Of a stretch of DNA of 64,000 bases, positions 24,132 through 32,672 are shown piece after piece. Origin of the DNA: Streptomyces sp. NBC_01306 (GTDB lineage: Bacteria; Actinomycetota; Actinomycetes; Streptomycetales; Streptomycetaceae); the NCBI RefSeq assembly GCF_026340465.1, contig NZ_JAPEPC010000001.1, forward strand, positions 7,207,501-7,271,500. The letters run 5' to 3'. A program made the translations under genes and the position numbers. Below the pieces are notes generated by a model, which had not been told where the DNA came from, searched no databases, and saw nothing but the letters and a program-made list of their open reading frames with translations. Positions within the stretch are counted from its first letter, which is position 1; every line of letters starts with the position of its first letter.

Positions 24132-24629
24132 ATGTCTAACAACGTTTTCTTCGACATCACCATTAACGGCGAGGCCGCGGGAAGGATCGTCTTCGAGCTC
24201 TTCGACGGCGTCGTTCCCAAGACCGCGCAGAACTTCCGCGAGCTCGCCACCGGCCAGCACGGCTTCGGTTACGCGGGCTCGGGCTTCCACCGTGTCATCC
24301 CGGAGTTCATGCTCCAGGGCGGCGACTTCACCCGGGGCGACGGCACCGGCGGCAAGAGCATCTACGGCGAGAAGTTCGCCGACGAGAACTTCACGCTGAA
24401 GCACGAGCGTCCGTACCTGCTGTCGATGGCCAACGCCGGCCGGAACACCAACGGTTCGCAGTTCTTCATCACCACGGTGGTGACCCCGTGGCTGGACGGC
24501 AAGCACGTCGTCTTCGGCGAGGTCATCGAGGGTCAGGACCTCGTGAAGAAGATCGAGTCGCTGGGATCCCGCTCCGGCGGCACCAGCGCGAAGATCGAGA
24601 TCGCGGCTTCCGGAGTCGTCGAGAAGTAA
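24132..24629 (+). CDS. cyclophilin-type peptidyl-prolyl cis-trans isomerase
   Basis: A 165-residue cytosolic cyclophilin. It has the diagnostic blocks FHRVIPEFMLQGGDFTRGDG and MANAGRNTNGSQFFIT, containing the catalytic Arg, Phe, Met, Gln and Phe positions, and WLDGKHVVFGEV near the end. It speeds proline isomerisation during protein folding. The length is that of a single-domain family member; the sequence is closer to eukaryote-like PpiA of actinobacteria than to PpiB. Ends convergent with the acyl-CoA dehydrogenase genes. Confidence 0.92.
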   Translation: MSNNVFFDITINGEAAGRIVFELFDGVVPKTAQNFRELATGQHGFGYAGSGFHRVIPEFMLQGGDFTRGDGTGGKSIYGEKFADENFTLKHERPYLLSMANAGRNTNGSQFFITTVVTPWLDGKHVVFGEVIEGQDLVKKIESLGSRSGGTSAKIEIAASGVVEK

Positions 24630-24698
24630 CCCCCCCCTGGGGTTTCTGACGGGGCCCTTCGGGACCCTTCCCGGCACGGACCGGAGATGTCCGGGTGC

Positions 24699-24733
24699 CT
24701 CCGCGACCGCCGCCAGTGCGAGCGGTCGCGGAG
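24699..24733. terminator. bidirectional terminator between cyclophilin and fadE32-like genes
   Basis: CTCCGCGACCGC (24699-24710) pairs with GCGGTCGCGGAG (24722-24733), 12-bp stem with an 11-nt loop, between two convergent transcription units. Confidence 0.7.
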
Positions 24734-24762
24734 CCCCGGACCCGGTCGTGCCTCCTGAGGCT

Positions 24763-25779
24763 TCACCCACCCGGCGCGGCCAGCACCCGGGCCCGGCAGG
24801 CGGACGGGGAGCCCCAGGCCGAGCGCAGGGCGCGGGCCTTGCGGATCCACAGCGACAGGTCGTACTCGGCGGTGTAGCCGATGGCGCCGTGCAGTTGCAG
24901 TGCGGTACGGGCCGCCGCGTAGGCCGCCTCGCCCGCCGCCACCTTCGCGGCCGCGACCTCGGCCCCCGCATCCGGCGACCTGCCCGCCAGGGCCACCGCC
25001 GCACCGTGCACCAGCGGGCGCGCGAACTCCAGCCCGGTCAGCGCGTCGGCCAGCCGGTGCTTCACGGCCTGGAAAGAGCCGATGGTGGTGGAGAACTGGG
25101 TGCGCTGCTTGGCGTAGGCGACTGTCCGCTCGACCAGCGCCAGACCGACCCCCAGCGACTGGGCCGCAGTCGCGAACGCCGCCCAGTCGGCGGCAGCACG
25201 GGCCGCCGCGCCGACATCCGCGCCCGACGCGAGCGGGACTCCGCCGGCGATGTGCGGGACCGCGAGCCGCCGGGCCGGATCGACCGAGGGCTGGACGGTG
25301 CCGTGCCCGGACGCCGCGTGCAGCTCCGTCTCTCCCTGTCCCACCACGAAGGTGACGTCGGCGGTGTCCACGTCCAGGGCGTACGGGCCGCCCGCCGGCA
25401 TGGCCAGCGACGCCATCGCCTGACCCGATGCGAGCCGCGGCAGCCAGCGGTCCGCGGTCGCCGTGTCCGGGCACCCTGCGGGCCCGCCGAGAAGGACGCC
25501 CGCCGCTACGGTCTCCACCAGTGGTCCCGGTACGGCGTGCCGCCCCAACTCGATGAAGGAGACGGCGAGTTCGACGGGGAGCAGGCCCATGCCCTCGTAC
25601 TTGTCCGGTACGGCTAGGGCGAAGGCCCCCGCGTCGGCGATCCGCTTCCACAGCGCGCGGCCGGGGCCGGTGTCGCCCGCGCCCCAGGCCCGTACGGCGG
25701 CCGGTACGTCGGCCGATGTGAGCATCCGGTCCAGCGTCCGGCCGAACTCGGTCTGTTCGTCGTCCAGCAGGAATTTCAT
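24763..25779 (-). CDS. acyl-CoA dehydrogenase subunit, FadE32-like
   Basis: A 338-residue acyl-CoA dehydrogenase-fold protein (MKFLLDDEQTEF at the start, VERTVAYAKQRTQFSTTIGSFQAVKHRLAD, then LHGAIGYTAEYDLSLW). It is shorter than ordinary homotetrameric enzymes. Its start overlaps the stop of a second, longer acyl-CoA dehydrogenase by four bases. In mycobacterial steroid pathways such pairs form alpha2beta2 enzymes acting on large ring substrates. By gene context it resembles FadE32, whose partner in the KstR2 regulon is FadE31; the step concerned is in late CoA-ester degradation after ring C opening. The exact paralogue name needs alignment. Confidence 0.75.
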   Translation of the reverse strand: MKFLLDDEQTEFGRTLDRMLTSADVPAAVRAWGAGDTGPGRALWKRIADAGAFALAVPDKYEGMGLLPVELAVSFIELGRHAVPGPLVETVAAGVLLGGPAGCPDTATADRWLPRLASGQAMASLAMPAGGPYALDVDTADVTFVVGQGETELHAASGHGTVQPSVDPARRLAVPHIAGGVPLASGADVGAAARAAADWAAFATAAQSLGVGLALVERTVAYAKQRTQFSTTIGSFQAVKHRLADALTGLEFARPLVHGAAVALAGRSPDAGAEVAAAKVAAGEAAYAAARTALQLHGAIGYTAEYDLSLWIRKARALRSAWGSPSACRARVLAAPGG

Positions 25780-26948
25780 GACCGGCGTCCCTTCGGCAGG
25801 CCCAGCAGCCGCTCGGCGATGATGTCGCGCTGGATCTCGTTGGTCCCCGCGTAGATGGGGCCCGCCAGCGAGAAGGTGTAGCCGTCGGCCCAGCTGCCGT
25901 CGGCGGGTGCGTCCGCTGCCTCGTCCGAGAGCTCGCCGCGCGGCCCGAGGAGGTCGAGTGCCGTCTCGTGCAGGCTGATGTCCAGCTCCGACCAGAAGAC
26001 CTTGTTCAGGCTGGACTCGGCGCCGATGGAGCCGCCGGCCGCGATTCGCGAGGCGTTGGCGTAGGTGAACAGCTGGTAGGCGCGCGAGCGGATCACGGCG
26101 TCGGCGACCCGGTCGCGCAGCGCGGTGTCGTCCGGGTCGGCCTCGGCGCGCCACAACGCGGTGAGCCGTTCGGCCGCGGCGGTGAAGCGTCCCGGGCTGC
26201 GCAGCGTCAGGCCGCGTTCGTTGCCCGCTGTGCTCATCGCGACCTGCCAGCCGCGGTTCGGCTCGCCGATGACGTCGGCGTCGGGCACGAAGACGTCGTC
26301 GAGGAAGAGTTCGGCGAAGGCCGGCTTGCCGTCGAGGCGTCCGACGGGCCGTACGGTCACGCCGTCGGCGTCGAGCGGGAACATCAGATAGGTGAGGCCG
26401 CGGTGCGGCCGGTCCGCGTCCGGGTCGCTGCGGAAGAGCCCGAAGGCCCGGTCGGCGAAGGCGGCCCGCGACGACCATGCCTTCTGGCCGTTGAGCAGCC
26501 AGCCGCCGGCCGTCCGGGTCGCGGTGGAGCGCAGCGAGGCCAGATCCGAGCCGGACTCGGGCTCGGACCAGGCCTGCGCCCAGATCACCTCACCGCTCGC
26601 CATGGCGGGCAGGATCCGGGCGCACTGCTCGGGGCTGCCGTGCTCGAAGAGGGTGGGGGCGAGGAGGTTGATGCCGTTCTGGCTGACGCGGCCGGGTGCG
26701 CCCGCCGCGAAGTACTCCTCCTCGAAGATCAGCCACTGCAGGATCGAGGCGTCCCGGCCGCCGTGCCGGGCGGGCCAGGAGACCACCGACCAGCGGTCGG
26801 CCGAGAGGGTCCCTTCCCAGGAGCGGTGGGCCGCGAAGCCCTCGGCGGTCTCCAGGGAGGGCAGGGGCGAGGCGGGGACGTGTGCGGCGAGCCATTCGCG
26901 CGCCTCGGCGCGGAAGGAGTCCTCGGCGGCGGTGAAGTCGAGATCCAT
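25776..26948 (-). CDS. acyl-CoA dehydrogenase, FadE31-like
   Basis: A 390-residue acyl-CoA dehydrogenase: WAQAWSEPESGSDLASLRST is the FAD/substrate-binding block, followed by GGWLLNGQKAWSS, GLFRSDPDADRPHRGLTYLM and the C-terminal GPIYAGTNEIQRDIIAERLL. The sequence style, including the FEEEYFAAGAPGR-like segment, resembles Rv3562 (FadE31) as I remember it. It probably pairs with the overlapping FadE32-like subunit (4-bp overlap) to oxidise a CoA thioester in HIP catabolism. The start codon shares bases with the stop of the upstream enoyl-CoA hydratase gene (TGATG), which indicates a tight operon. Confidence 0.78.
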   Translation of the reverse strand: MDLDFTAAEDSFRAEAREWLAAHVPASPLPSLETAEGFAAHRSWEGTLSADRWSVVSWPARHGGRDASILQWLIFEEEYFAAGAPGRVSQNGINLLAPTLFEHGSPEQCARILPAMASGEVIWAQAWSEPESGSDLASLRSTATRTAGGWLLNGQKAWSSRAAFADRAFGLFRSDPDADRPHRGLTYLMFPLDADGVTVRPVGRLDGKPAFAELFLDDVFVPDADVIGEPNRGWQVAMSTAGNERGLTLRSPGRFTAAAERLTALWRAEADPDDTALRDRVADAVIRSRAYQLFTYANASRIAAGGSIGAESSLNKVFWSELDISLHETALDLLGPRGELSDEAADAPADGSWADGYTFSLAGPIYAGTNEIQRDIIAERLLGLPKGRRS

Positions 26949-27799
26949 CAGCGTCCTGCCTTCTTCATCGCACCGATGTCCATACCGCCGAGCGAGTCGG
27001 CCGCCGTCTCGGCGTTGTGCGCGTGGGCGAGATGGTGCAGGCCGAACACCGAGTCGAGACCGGTGTGCAGGCCCTGCAGATCCTCGGCCTGGTTGACCGC
27101 GCGCTTGGTCAGGGCCAGCCCCATCCGGGGCATCTCGGCGATGCGCGCAGCGAGTTCACGGGTGCGGTCGGTGAGCTCGGCCGCGGGAACGACCCGGTTG
27201 ACCATGCCGACCTCGTAGGCGCGCTGCGCGCTCATCCGGTCACCGGTGAAGAGGAACTCCTTGGCGATCCGCGGGGGCATCACCCAGGGGTGGGCGAAGT
27301 ACTCGACGCCGGGGATCCCCATCCGTACGACCGGGTCCGCGAAGAAGGCGTCGTCGGAGGCGACGATGAGGTCGCAGACCCAGGCGAGCATCAGCCCGCC
27401 TGCCACACACGCGCCCTGCACGGAGGCGATCAGCGGCTTCGGCAGCTCGCGCCACCGCCGGCACATGCCCAGATAGACCTCGGACTCCCGGGCGAAACGG
27501 CTCTCCGCGCCCGTCTTGTCCGAGTGGTCCCACCAGAGTCCCGCCGTGCGGTCGAAGGGGAGGTGCGCGTCGCGCTCCGGGGTGCCGATGTCGTGCCCCG
27601 CGGAGAAGTGCCGGCCGGCGCCCGTCAGGACGACGGCCTTGACCTCGCTGTCGTCGGCGGCGCGGTAGAAGGCGCGGTCGAGTGCGTACGTCATCGCGGA
27701 GTTCTGGGCGTTGCGGTAGTCGGGGCGGTTCATGGTGACGAGGGCTATGGGGCCCTGCCGCTCGTAGCGCACCACGGGCTCTTCGTGGTCGGCGGTCAT
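26948..27799 (-). CDS. enoyl-CoA hydratase/isomerase family protein
   Basis: A 283-residue crotonase-fold enzyme: IALVTMNRPDYRNAQN at the N-terminus, the oxyanion-hole segments AGRHFSAGHDIG and VQGACVAGGLMLAWVCDLI, and a C-terminal helical part. It adds water to, or isomerises, an enoyl-CoA. It is the first gene of a unit with the fadE31/fadE32-like genes (1-base overlap). The KstR2-type operator at 27833-27846 lies just upstream. The ATG at 27799 follows AAGGAG. It is a different paralogue from the EchA20-like gene at 33559 and its substrate within the pathway is unknown. Confidence 0.8.
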   Translation of the reverse strand: MTADHEEPVVRYERQGPIALVTMNRPDYRNAQNSAMTYALDRAFYRAADDSEVKAVVLTGAGRHFSAGHDIGTPERDAHLPFDRTAGLWWDHSDKTGAESRFARESEVYLGMCRRWRELPKPLIASVQGACVAGGLMLAWVCDLIVASDDAFFADPVVRMGIPGVEYFAHPWVMPPRIAKEFLFTGDRMSAQRAYEVGMVNRVVPAAELTDRTRELAARIAEMPRMGLALTKRAVNQAEDLQGLHTGLDSVFGLHHLAHAHNAETAADSLGGMDIGAMKKAGR

Positions 27800-27832
27800 C
27801 GGCGGCTCCTTCTCTGGCAGGTATTCTTCCCT

Positions 27833-27846
27833 AACAAGTGTTTGGT
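27833..27846. promoter_or_regulatory. KstR2-type operator 1 (divergent promoter hydratase/ipdF)
   Basis: Reverse strand ACCAAACACTTGTT fits the published mycobacterial KstR2 consensus AnCAAGnnCTTGnT at 9 of 10 defined positions. It lies 34 bp before the enoyl-CoA hydratase start and 85 bp before ipdF, so it can control both directions. A second palindrome, GTAGGTTAACCTAC, touches it at 27845-27858. Confidence 0.75.
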
Positions 27847-27930
27847 AGGTTAACCTACGGCCATGAGCAGCGTCGAGGAATCCGGCACCGGGACCGCCCG
27901 GCAGCGGACCGCATCGCGAGGTGGACATCC

Positions 27931-28716
27931 GTGAACAAGCCCCCGCAGTACCTCCCCGGGCACCAGCTGCTCGCCGGCCGTACCGCAGTGATCACCGCGG
28001 CAGCCGGCGCGGGGATCGGCGGCGCCACCGCGCGCCGGTTCCTGGAGGAGGACGCCCGTGTCGTCCTCGGCGACAGCCACGCCCGCCGCCTCGACGAGAC
28101 CGTCCGGGCCCTGGCCGATGAGTTCGGCGCCGACCGGGTCGCCGGCGCCGCCTGCGACGTCACCGACGAGGACCAGGTGGGCGCCCTCTTCGACCTGGCC
28201 GAGGAACGGCACGGCGGGCTCGACCTCGTCGTCAACAACGCGGGGCTCGGCGGAACCGCCGAGCTGACCGAGATGACCGACGCCCAGTGGGACAAGGTCA
28301 TCGACGTCACCCTGAACGGGACCTTCCGGTGCACCCGCGCCGCGCTGCGCCGGATGAAGGCCTCCGGCGGCGGGGGAGTCGTCGTCAACAACGCCTCCGT
28401 CATCGGCTGGCGCGCCCAGCGCGGACAGGCCCACTACGCGGCCGCGAAGGCCGGCGTGATGGCACTCACCCGCTGCGCCGCCGTGGAGGCCGCCGAGTAC
28501 GGCGTACGGGTCAACGCGGTCTCGCCCAGCCTGGCCATGCACCCGCACCTGGTGAAGGTCACCACGCCCGAGCTGCTCGAACAGCTCACCGAGGCCGAGG
28601 CCTTCGGCCGGTACGCCGAGCCGTGGGAGATCGCCAACGTCATCGTCTTCCTGGCCAGCGGCTACTCCTCGTACATGACGGGCGAGACGGTGTCGGTCAG
28701 CAGTCAGCACGCGTGA
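27931..28716 (+). CDS. ipdF: IpdF-like short-chain dehydrogenase
   Basis: A 261-residue SDR. It has the cofactor loop TAAAGAGIGGATARR near residues 22-36, NNAGLGG, and the catalytic SxxY-K arrangement in NASVIGWRAQRGQAHYAAAK. The stretch around AEYGVRVNAVSPS and the end YMTGETVSVSSQHA resemble mycobacterial IpdF (Rv3559c). IpdF oxidises the 5-hydroxy group of the HIP-derived CoA ester to a ketone. A GTG at 27931 is preceded by GAGGTG. First gene of the kstR2-fadA6 unit, reading away from operator 1. Confidence 0.82.
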   Translation: MNKPPQYLPGHQLLAGRTAVITAAAGAGIGGATARRFLEEDARVVLGDSHARRLDETVRALADEFGADRVAGAACDVTDEDQVGALFDLAEERHGGLDLVVNNAGLGGTAELTEMTDAQWDKVIDVTLNGTFRCTRAALRRMKASGGGGVVVNNASVIGWRAQRGQAHYAAAKAGVMALTRCAAVEAAEYGVRVNAVSPSLAMHPHLVKVTTPELLEQLTEAEAFGRYAEPWEIANVIVFLASGYSSYMTGETVSVSSQHA

Positions 28717-28737
28717 GCGGGGAACGACAATGGGTCT

Positions 28738-29412
28738 GTGCCTACAGCCAAGAACGCGCCGGCCGACAACGTGCCGGGCAAGAACGCGACCGCAGCCAAG
28801 AAAAAGACCGCGATGAGTCCCTCGCCCGCGCGGCGCAGGGAGCTGCTCGCCACCGCCGCCGAGGTGTTCGCAGCTCAGGGCTACAACGCCACCACGGTGC
28901 GGAAGATCGCGGACGAGGCCGGGATCCTGGCCGGCAGCCTCTACTACCACTTCGACTCCAAGGAGTCGATGCTCGATGAAATCCTGACCACCTTCCTGGA
29001 CGAGCTGTGGGCCCGCTACGACGCCGTACTCGCCTCCGGTCTCGGCCCCAGGGAGACCATCGAAGCCCTTGTGACCGAGTCCTTCCGGGAGATCGACCGG
29101 CACCGCGCCGCAGTCGCCATCTACCAGAAGGAATCGAAGTACCTCTCCGTGCAGCCGCGCTTCGGCTATCTCGCCGACTCGCAGGAGAAGTACGAGAAGG
29201 CCTGGCTCGGAACGCTCGAACGCGGCGTCTCCGATGGGGCCTTCCGCGGCGATCTCGACGTCCGTCTCACCTACCGCTTCGTGCGCGACACCGTCTGGGT
29301 CGCCGCGAGCTGGTACCGGCCGGGCGGACAGCACAGCCCGGAGGAGATCGCCCGCCAGTACCTCGCGATGGTGCTGGAAGGCATCGCGTCCGGGCCGCAC
29401 CAGGAAACGTAG
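28738..29412 (+). CDS. kstR2: KstR2-like TetR-family repressor
   Basis: A 224-residue TetR-type regulator. An extended K/A-rich N-terminal tail precedes the helix-turn-helix (residues about 33-80; TTVRKIADEAGILAGSLYYHF). The ligand domain contains IYQKESKYLSVQPRF and FVRDTVWVAASWYRPGG, which match the pattern of KstR2 (Rv3557c) very well. KstR2 is released from DNA by HIP-CoA, the product of FadD3. It lies 21 bp after ipdF in the centre of the cluster, and three sites of its type occur at the cluster's divergent promoters. The GTG at 28738 is used; the ATG at 28813 would remove the tail and is equally plausible. Confidence 0.85.
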   Translation: MPTAKNAPADNVPGKNATAAKKKTAMSPSPARRRELLATAAEVFAAQGYNATTVRKIADEAGILAGSLYYHFDSKESMLDEILTTFLDELWARYDAVLASGLGPRETIEALVTESFREIDRHRAAVAIYQKESKYLSVQPRFGYLADSQEKYEKAWLGTLERGVSDGAFRGDLDVRLTYRFVRDTVWVAASWYRPGGQHSPEEIARQYLAMVLEGIASGPHQET

Positions 29413-29470
29413 ACCGACCGCCGGTTGCCGGACGGTCGGAACCCCATCAGGTTCCCATGGAGGAGCAGTC

Positions 29471-30628
29471 ATGGCCGAGGCCTACATCGTCGAAGCGGTA
29501 CGCACCCCGGTCGGGCGGCGCAAGGGCGGGCTCAGCGCCGTCCACCCGGCCGACCTCGGCGCGCATGTGCTCCGGGCGCTCGTGGAGCGCTCCGGTATCG
29601 ACCCGTCCGCCGTCGAGGACGTCGTGTTCGGCTGCCTGGACACGGTCGGCCCGCAGGCCGGGGACATCGCCCGGACGAGCTGGCTGGCCGCCGGGCTCCC
29701 CGAGGAGGTGCCGGGTGTGACCGTCGACCGGCAGTGCGGTTCCTCCCAGCAGGCCGTGCACTTCGCCGCGCAGGGGGTGCTGTCCGGCACCCAGGACCTC
29801 GTGGTCGCGGGCGGCACCCAGAACATGTCGATGATTCCCATCGCCTTCGCCAGCCGGCAGGCCGCCGAGCCGCTGGGGCTGACCGAAGGGCCGTACGCCG
29901 GGTCCGAGGGGTGGCGGGCGCGCTACGGCGACCAGCCCGTCAACCAGTTCCACGGCGCCGAACTGATCGCCGAGAAGTGGGGCATCTCCCGTACCGACAT
30001 GGAGGAGTTCGCGCTCCGCTCGCACCAGCGCGCGCTCCGGGCGATCGACGAAGGGCGCTTCGCACGCGAGACGGTCGCCTACGGGGAGGTCACCACCGAC
30101 GAGGGGCCGCGCCGGGACACCTCACTGGAGAAGATGGCCGGACTGAAGCCGGTTGTCGAAGGCGGCCGGCTCACCGCAGGCGTCTCGTCCCAGGTCTCCG
30201 ACGGGGCGTCGGCCATGCTGCTCGCATCCGAACGGGCCGTACGCGAGCACGGGCTGACGCCCCGGGCCCGGATCCACCACCTCTCGGTACGCGGCGAGGA
30301 CCCGATCCGGATGCTGTCCGCGCCCATACCGGCCACGGCGTACGCGCTGAAGAAGGCGGGCATGTCCATGGACGACATCGACCTGGTCGAGATCAACGAG
30401 GCGTTCGCGCCTGTGGTGCTGGCCTGGCTGAAGGAGACCGGCACCGATCCGGAGAAGGTCAATGTCAACGGTGGCGCCATCGCACTGGGCCACCCGCTCG
30501 GGGCGACCGGCACCAAGCTGATGACGACGCTCCTGCACGAACTGGAGCGCACCGGCGGGCGCTACGGCCTCCAGACCATGTGCGAGGGCGGCGGCCAGGC
30601 CAACGTCACCATCATCGAGCGCCTCTGA
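29471..30628 (+). CDS. fadA6: thiolase, FadA6-like
   Basis: A 385-residue acetyl-CoA acyltransferase. The acyl-accepting cysteine is C89 in VDRQCGSSQQAVHF; the histidine block NGGAIALGHPLGATGTK and second cysteine block QTMCEGGGQAN are intact, with NEAFAPV between. It cleaves a 3-ketoacyl-CoA; FadA6 acts in HIP degradation. AGGAG lies six bases before the ATG. It follows kstR2 by 58 bp and ends at strong terminators, convergent with the ipdC-like gene. Confidence 0.85.
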   Translation: MAEAYIVEAVRTPVGRRKGGLSAVHPADLGAHVLRALVERSGIDPSAVEDVVFGCLDTVGPQAGDIARTSWLAAGLPEEVPGVTVDRQCGSSQQAVHFAAQGVLSGTQDLVVAGGTQNMSMIPIAFASRQAAEPLGLTEGPYAGSEGWRARYGDQPVNQFHGAELIAEKWGISRTDMEEFALRSHQRALRAIDEGRFARETVAYGEVTTDEGPRRDTSLEKMAGLKPVVEGGRLTAGVSSQVSDGASAMLLASERAVREHGLTPRARIHHLSVRGEDPIRMLSAPIPATAYALKKAGMSMDDIDLVEINEAFAPVVLAWLKETGTDPEKVNVNGGAIALGHPLGATGTKLMTTLLHELERTGGRYGLQTMCEGGGQANVTIIERL

Positions 30629-30636
30629 CACGACGG

Positions 30637-30671
30637 CCCCGTCGGATGCCTCCTACCGGCATCCGACGGGG
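30637..30671 (+). terminator. terminator of the ipdF-kstR2-fadA6 unit
   Basis: Perfect 14-bp stem (CCCCGTCGGATGCC at 30637-30650, its complement at 30658-30671), 7-nt loop, 8 bp after the fadA6 stop. Confidence 0.85.
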
Positions 30672-30697
30672 CTTCCGGCAGGCCTCTCACGCAATGC

Positions 30698-30743
30698 GGC
30701 CGTGCCGTTCCCAGCACCTCCAGGTGCCGGGAACGGCACGGCC
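30698..30743 (-). terminator. terminator of the echA20-ipdABC unit
   Basis: A 15-bp outer stem (GGCCGTGCCGTTCCC, 30698-30712; complement 30729-30743) encloses an inner GCACCT/AGGTGC stem. It lies 19 bp past the ipdC-like stop on the minus strand. Confidence 0.85.
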
Positions 30744-30762
30744 GTTGCATGTCCCGGTGTTC

Positions 30763-31890
30763 TCAGCCGGTCCCGGTGGACGCACCAGGGACGGCGACTC
30801 CGGCCTCCAGCGCGGCCAGCGACCGCAGCGTCTCGTGGGCCTCGGACATGATCCGGCCGACGAGCTCGGCACAGGACGGCAGATCGTCGATCAATCCGGC
30901 GACCTGCCCCGACGCCATCACCCCCAGATCGGGGCGGCCGTCCACCATCGACGCCTTGAGCATCATCGGTGTGTTGGCGGCCAGCAGCACCTGACTCCAG
31001 GTCAGGTCCTTGCCGTGCTTCATGGCCAGGCCGTCGCGGACCATCTCCGCCCAGCCGAGACCGGAGTGCGCCTTGAAACCGGCGGCGTGCCGCAGCGCCC
31101 GCAGCAGCGCCGCGGGCCGCCCCGAGCGTTCCAGCGAGGCGACCAGCGGCGTACGGAGCATCCGGTGCGGCAGCCCGTCGACCTTGGTGGTGACGGTGAT
31201 GTCCTTGACACCCGCCGCGAGATACTCCGCCTTCACCGCGTCCGGCACCGTGCTGTCCGAAGTCAGCAGGAACCGGGTGCCCATCGCCACGCCCGCCGCG
31301 CCCTGGGCGAGCGCGGCCACCAGACCGCGGCCGTCACGGAATCCGCCCGCCGCCACGACCGGGATGTCCACCGCGTCGACGACCTGCGGAAGCAGCACCG
31401 TGGTGGCGACCTCACCGGTGTGCCCGCCGCCCTCGCCGCCCTGCACGATGACCGCGTCGGCGCCCCACGCGGCCACCTTCTCGGCGTGCCGGCGCGCACC
31501 GATGGACGGGATCACCACGACGCCCGCGTCCTTCAGCCGGCCGATCAGGGCCTCGGAAGGGGCGAGCGCGAAGGACGCCACCCGCACGCCCTCCTCGATG
31601 ATGAGGGCCACCCGGTCCGCGGCGTCGCCCGCGTCGGCCCGGAGGTTGACGCCGAAGGGCTGGTCCGTACGGGACCTGACCTCGCGCACCGCCGAGCGCA
31701 GCTGCTCCAGCGTCATGGTCGCGGAGGCCAGGATGCCCAGCGCCCCGGCGTTGGCCGACGCCGACACCAGACGGGGCCCCGCCACCCACCCCATGCCGGT
31801 CTGCACGACCGGATGGCGCACGCCGACCAGCTCGGTGAGCGGGGTGGAGAGCGTGGCGGCCGGGCCCGTACCGCCGCTGTCCCCGGTCAC
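30763..31890 (-). CDS. ipdC: IpdC-like NMO/2-nitropropane-dioxygenase-type flavoprotein
   Basis: A 375-residue FMN TIM-barrel enzyme of the nitronate monooxygenase family: HPVVQTGMGWVAGPRLVSA at the start, QGGEGGGHTG and PVVAAGGFRDGRGLVAALAQGAAGVAMGTRFL as the phosphate-binding part. In this context it is the counterpart of IpdC (Rv3553), which forms the ring-unsaturated HIEC-CoA from the 5-oxo intermediate. It overlaps ipdB by four bases and is the last gene of the unit. A general nitronate monooxygenase would be the alternative, but the gene order argues against that. Confidence 0.82.
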   Translation of the reverse strand: MTGDSGGTGPAATLSTPLTELVGVRHPVVQTGMGWVAGPRLVSASANAGALGILASATMTLEQLRSAVREVRSRTDQPFGVNLRADAGDAADRVALIIEEGVRVASFALAPSEALIGRLKDAGVVVIPSIGARRHAEKVAAWGADAVIVQGGEGGGHTGEVATTVLLPQVVDAVDIPVVAAGGFRDGRGLVAALAQGAAGVAMGTRFLLTSDSTVPDAVKAEYLAAGVKDITVTTKVDGLPHRMLRTPLVASLERSGRPAALLRALRHAAGFKAHSGLGWAEMVRDGLAMKHGKDLTWSQVLLAANTPMMLKASMVDGRPDLGVMASGQVAGLIDDLPSCAELVGRIMSEAHETLRSLAALEAGVAVPGASTGTG

Positions 31891-32672
31891 GTACGCACCT
31901 CACGGTTGCGCAGCCCCGCAGGGTCGATGACCGTACGGATCAGCCGGAGTTCCTCCGCGCTCGGCTCGCGGGTACGGGGTACGTCGTCGGCGATCGTGAG
32001 CGGGAAGCCGGTGGCCTCGCGCACCTGGTCCGCGCCCACCCCGGGGTGCAGCGAGCGTACGCGCAGTGTGCGGTCCGGTGTCTCGAAGTCCAGCACCGCC
32101 AGATCGGTGACGACCCGGCGCAGTTCGTGGAATCGGGTGGCCGAAGGGCCCGCGGCGGCGGCGCGGTCGTGGCCGACACCGCTGACCATGTCGACCTTGT
32201 CGACGAACACCCGGGTGGAGTGCCGCGGCACCCAGTAACTCGTCGGGTTGTTGATGGTGTTGACCGGGGCGCCGCGCACACCCAGCAGCTGCCTGGCGGG
32301 CTGCTTCCAGTCGCCGATGCAGCTGATGTTCTGGTTGCCGTGCCGGTCGAGCTGGCTGGCGCCCATCATCACGTGCCGCTTGCCGCCGGTCACCATGGAG
32401 AGGTGCCGCCGGTACGGCAGCCAGCCCTCGACGACCTCCGGCGTGGCGCCGATGGCGGGGACATCGCCGATCACCAGCGCCTCGCCGTCGGTGAGCAGCA
32501 GGTCGGGGGAGAAGGTCAGCCGGGCGAGCCGGGCACCGACAGCGGGCACGGTCCCCATCGGGCTGGCCAGGATCTCGCCGTCCCCCCGCCAGGCCTCGGC
32601 GCAGGCGATGACGCAGTACTCGGCGCGGGTGACATCGCTCCGCTCATCGGCGGTGGCGTCCTGTGTGCTCAT
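31887..32672 (-). CDS. ipdB: IpdB-like CoA-transferase-fold hydrolase, beta subunit
   Basis: A 261-residue protein of class I CoA-transferase fold. It has RAEYCVIACAEAWRGDGE at the start, GKRHVMMGASQLDRHGNQN and RVFVDKVDMVSGVGHDR, and ends with RTVIDPAGLRNREVRT. With IpdA it forms the IpdAB heterodimer, which opens steroid ring C by hydrolysing a cyclohexenone carboxyl-CoA (COCHEA-CoA) instead of transferring CoA. Four-base overlaps with ipdA upstream and ipdC downstream ensure stoichiometric translation. Confidence 0.83.
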   Translation of the reverse strand: MSTQDATADERSDVTRAEYCVIACAEAWRGDGEILASPMGTVPAVGARLARLTFSPDLLLTDGEALVIGDVPAIGATPEVVEGWLPYRRHLSMVTGGKRHVMMGASQLDRHGNQNISCIGDWKQPARQLLGVRGAPVNTINNPTSYWVPRHSTRVFVDKVDMVSGVGHDRAAAAGPSATRFHELRRVVTDLAVLDFETPDRTLRVRSLHPGVGADQVREATGFPLTIADDVPRTREPSAEELRLIRTVIDPAGLRNREVRT

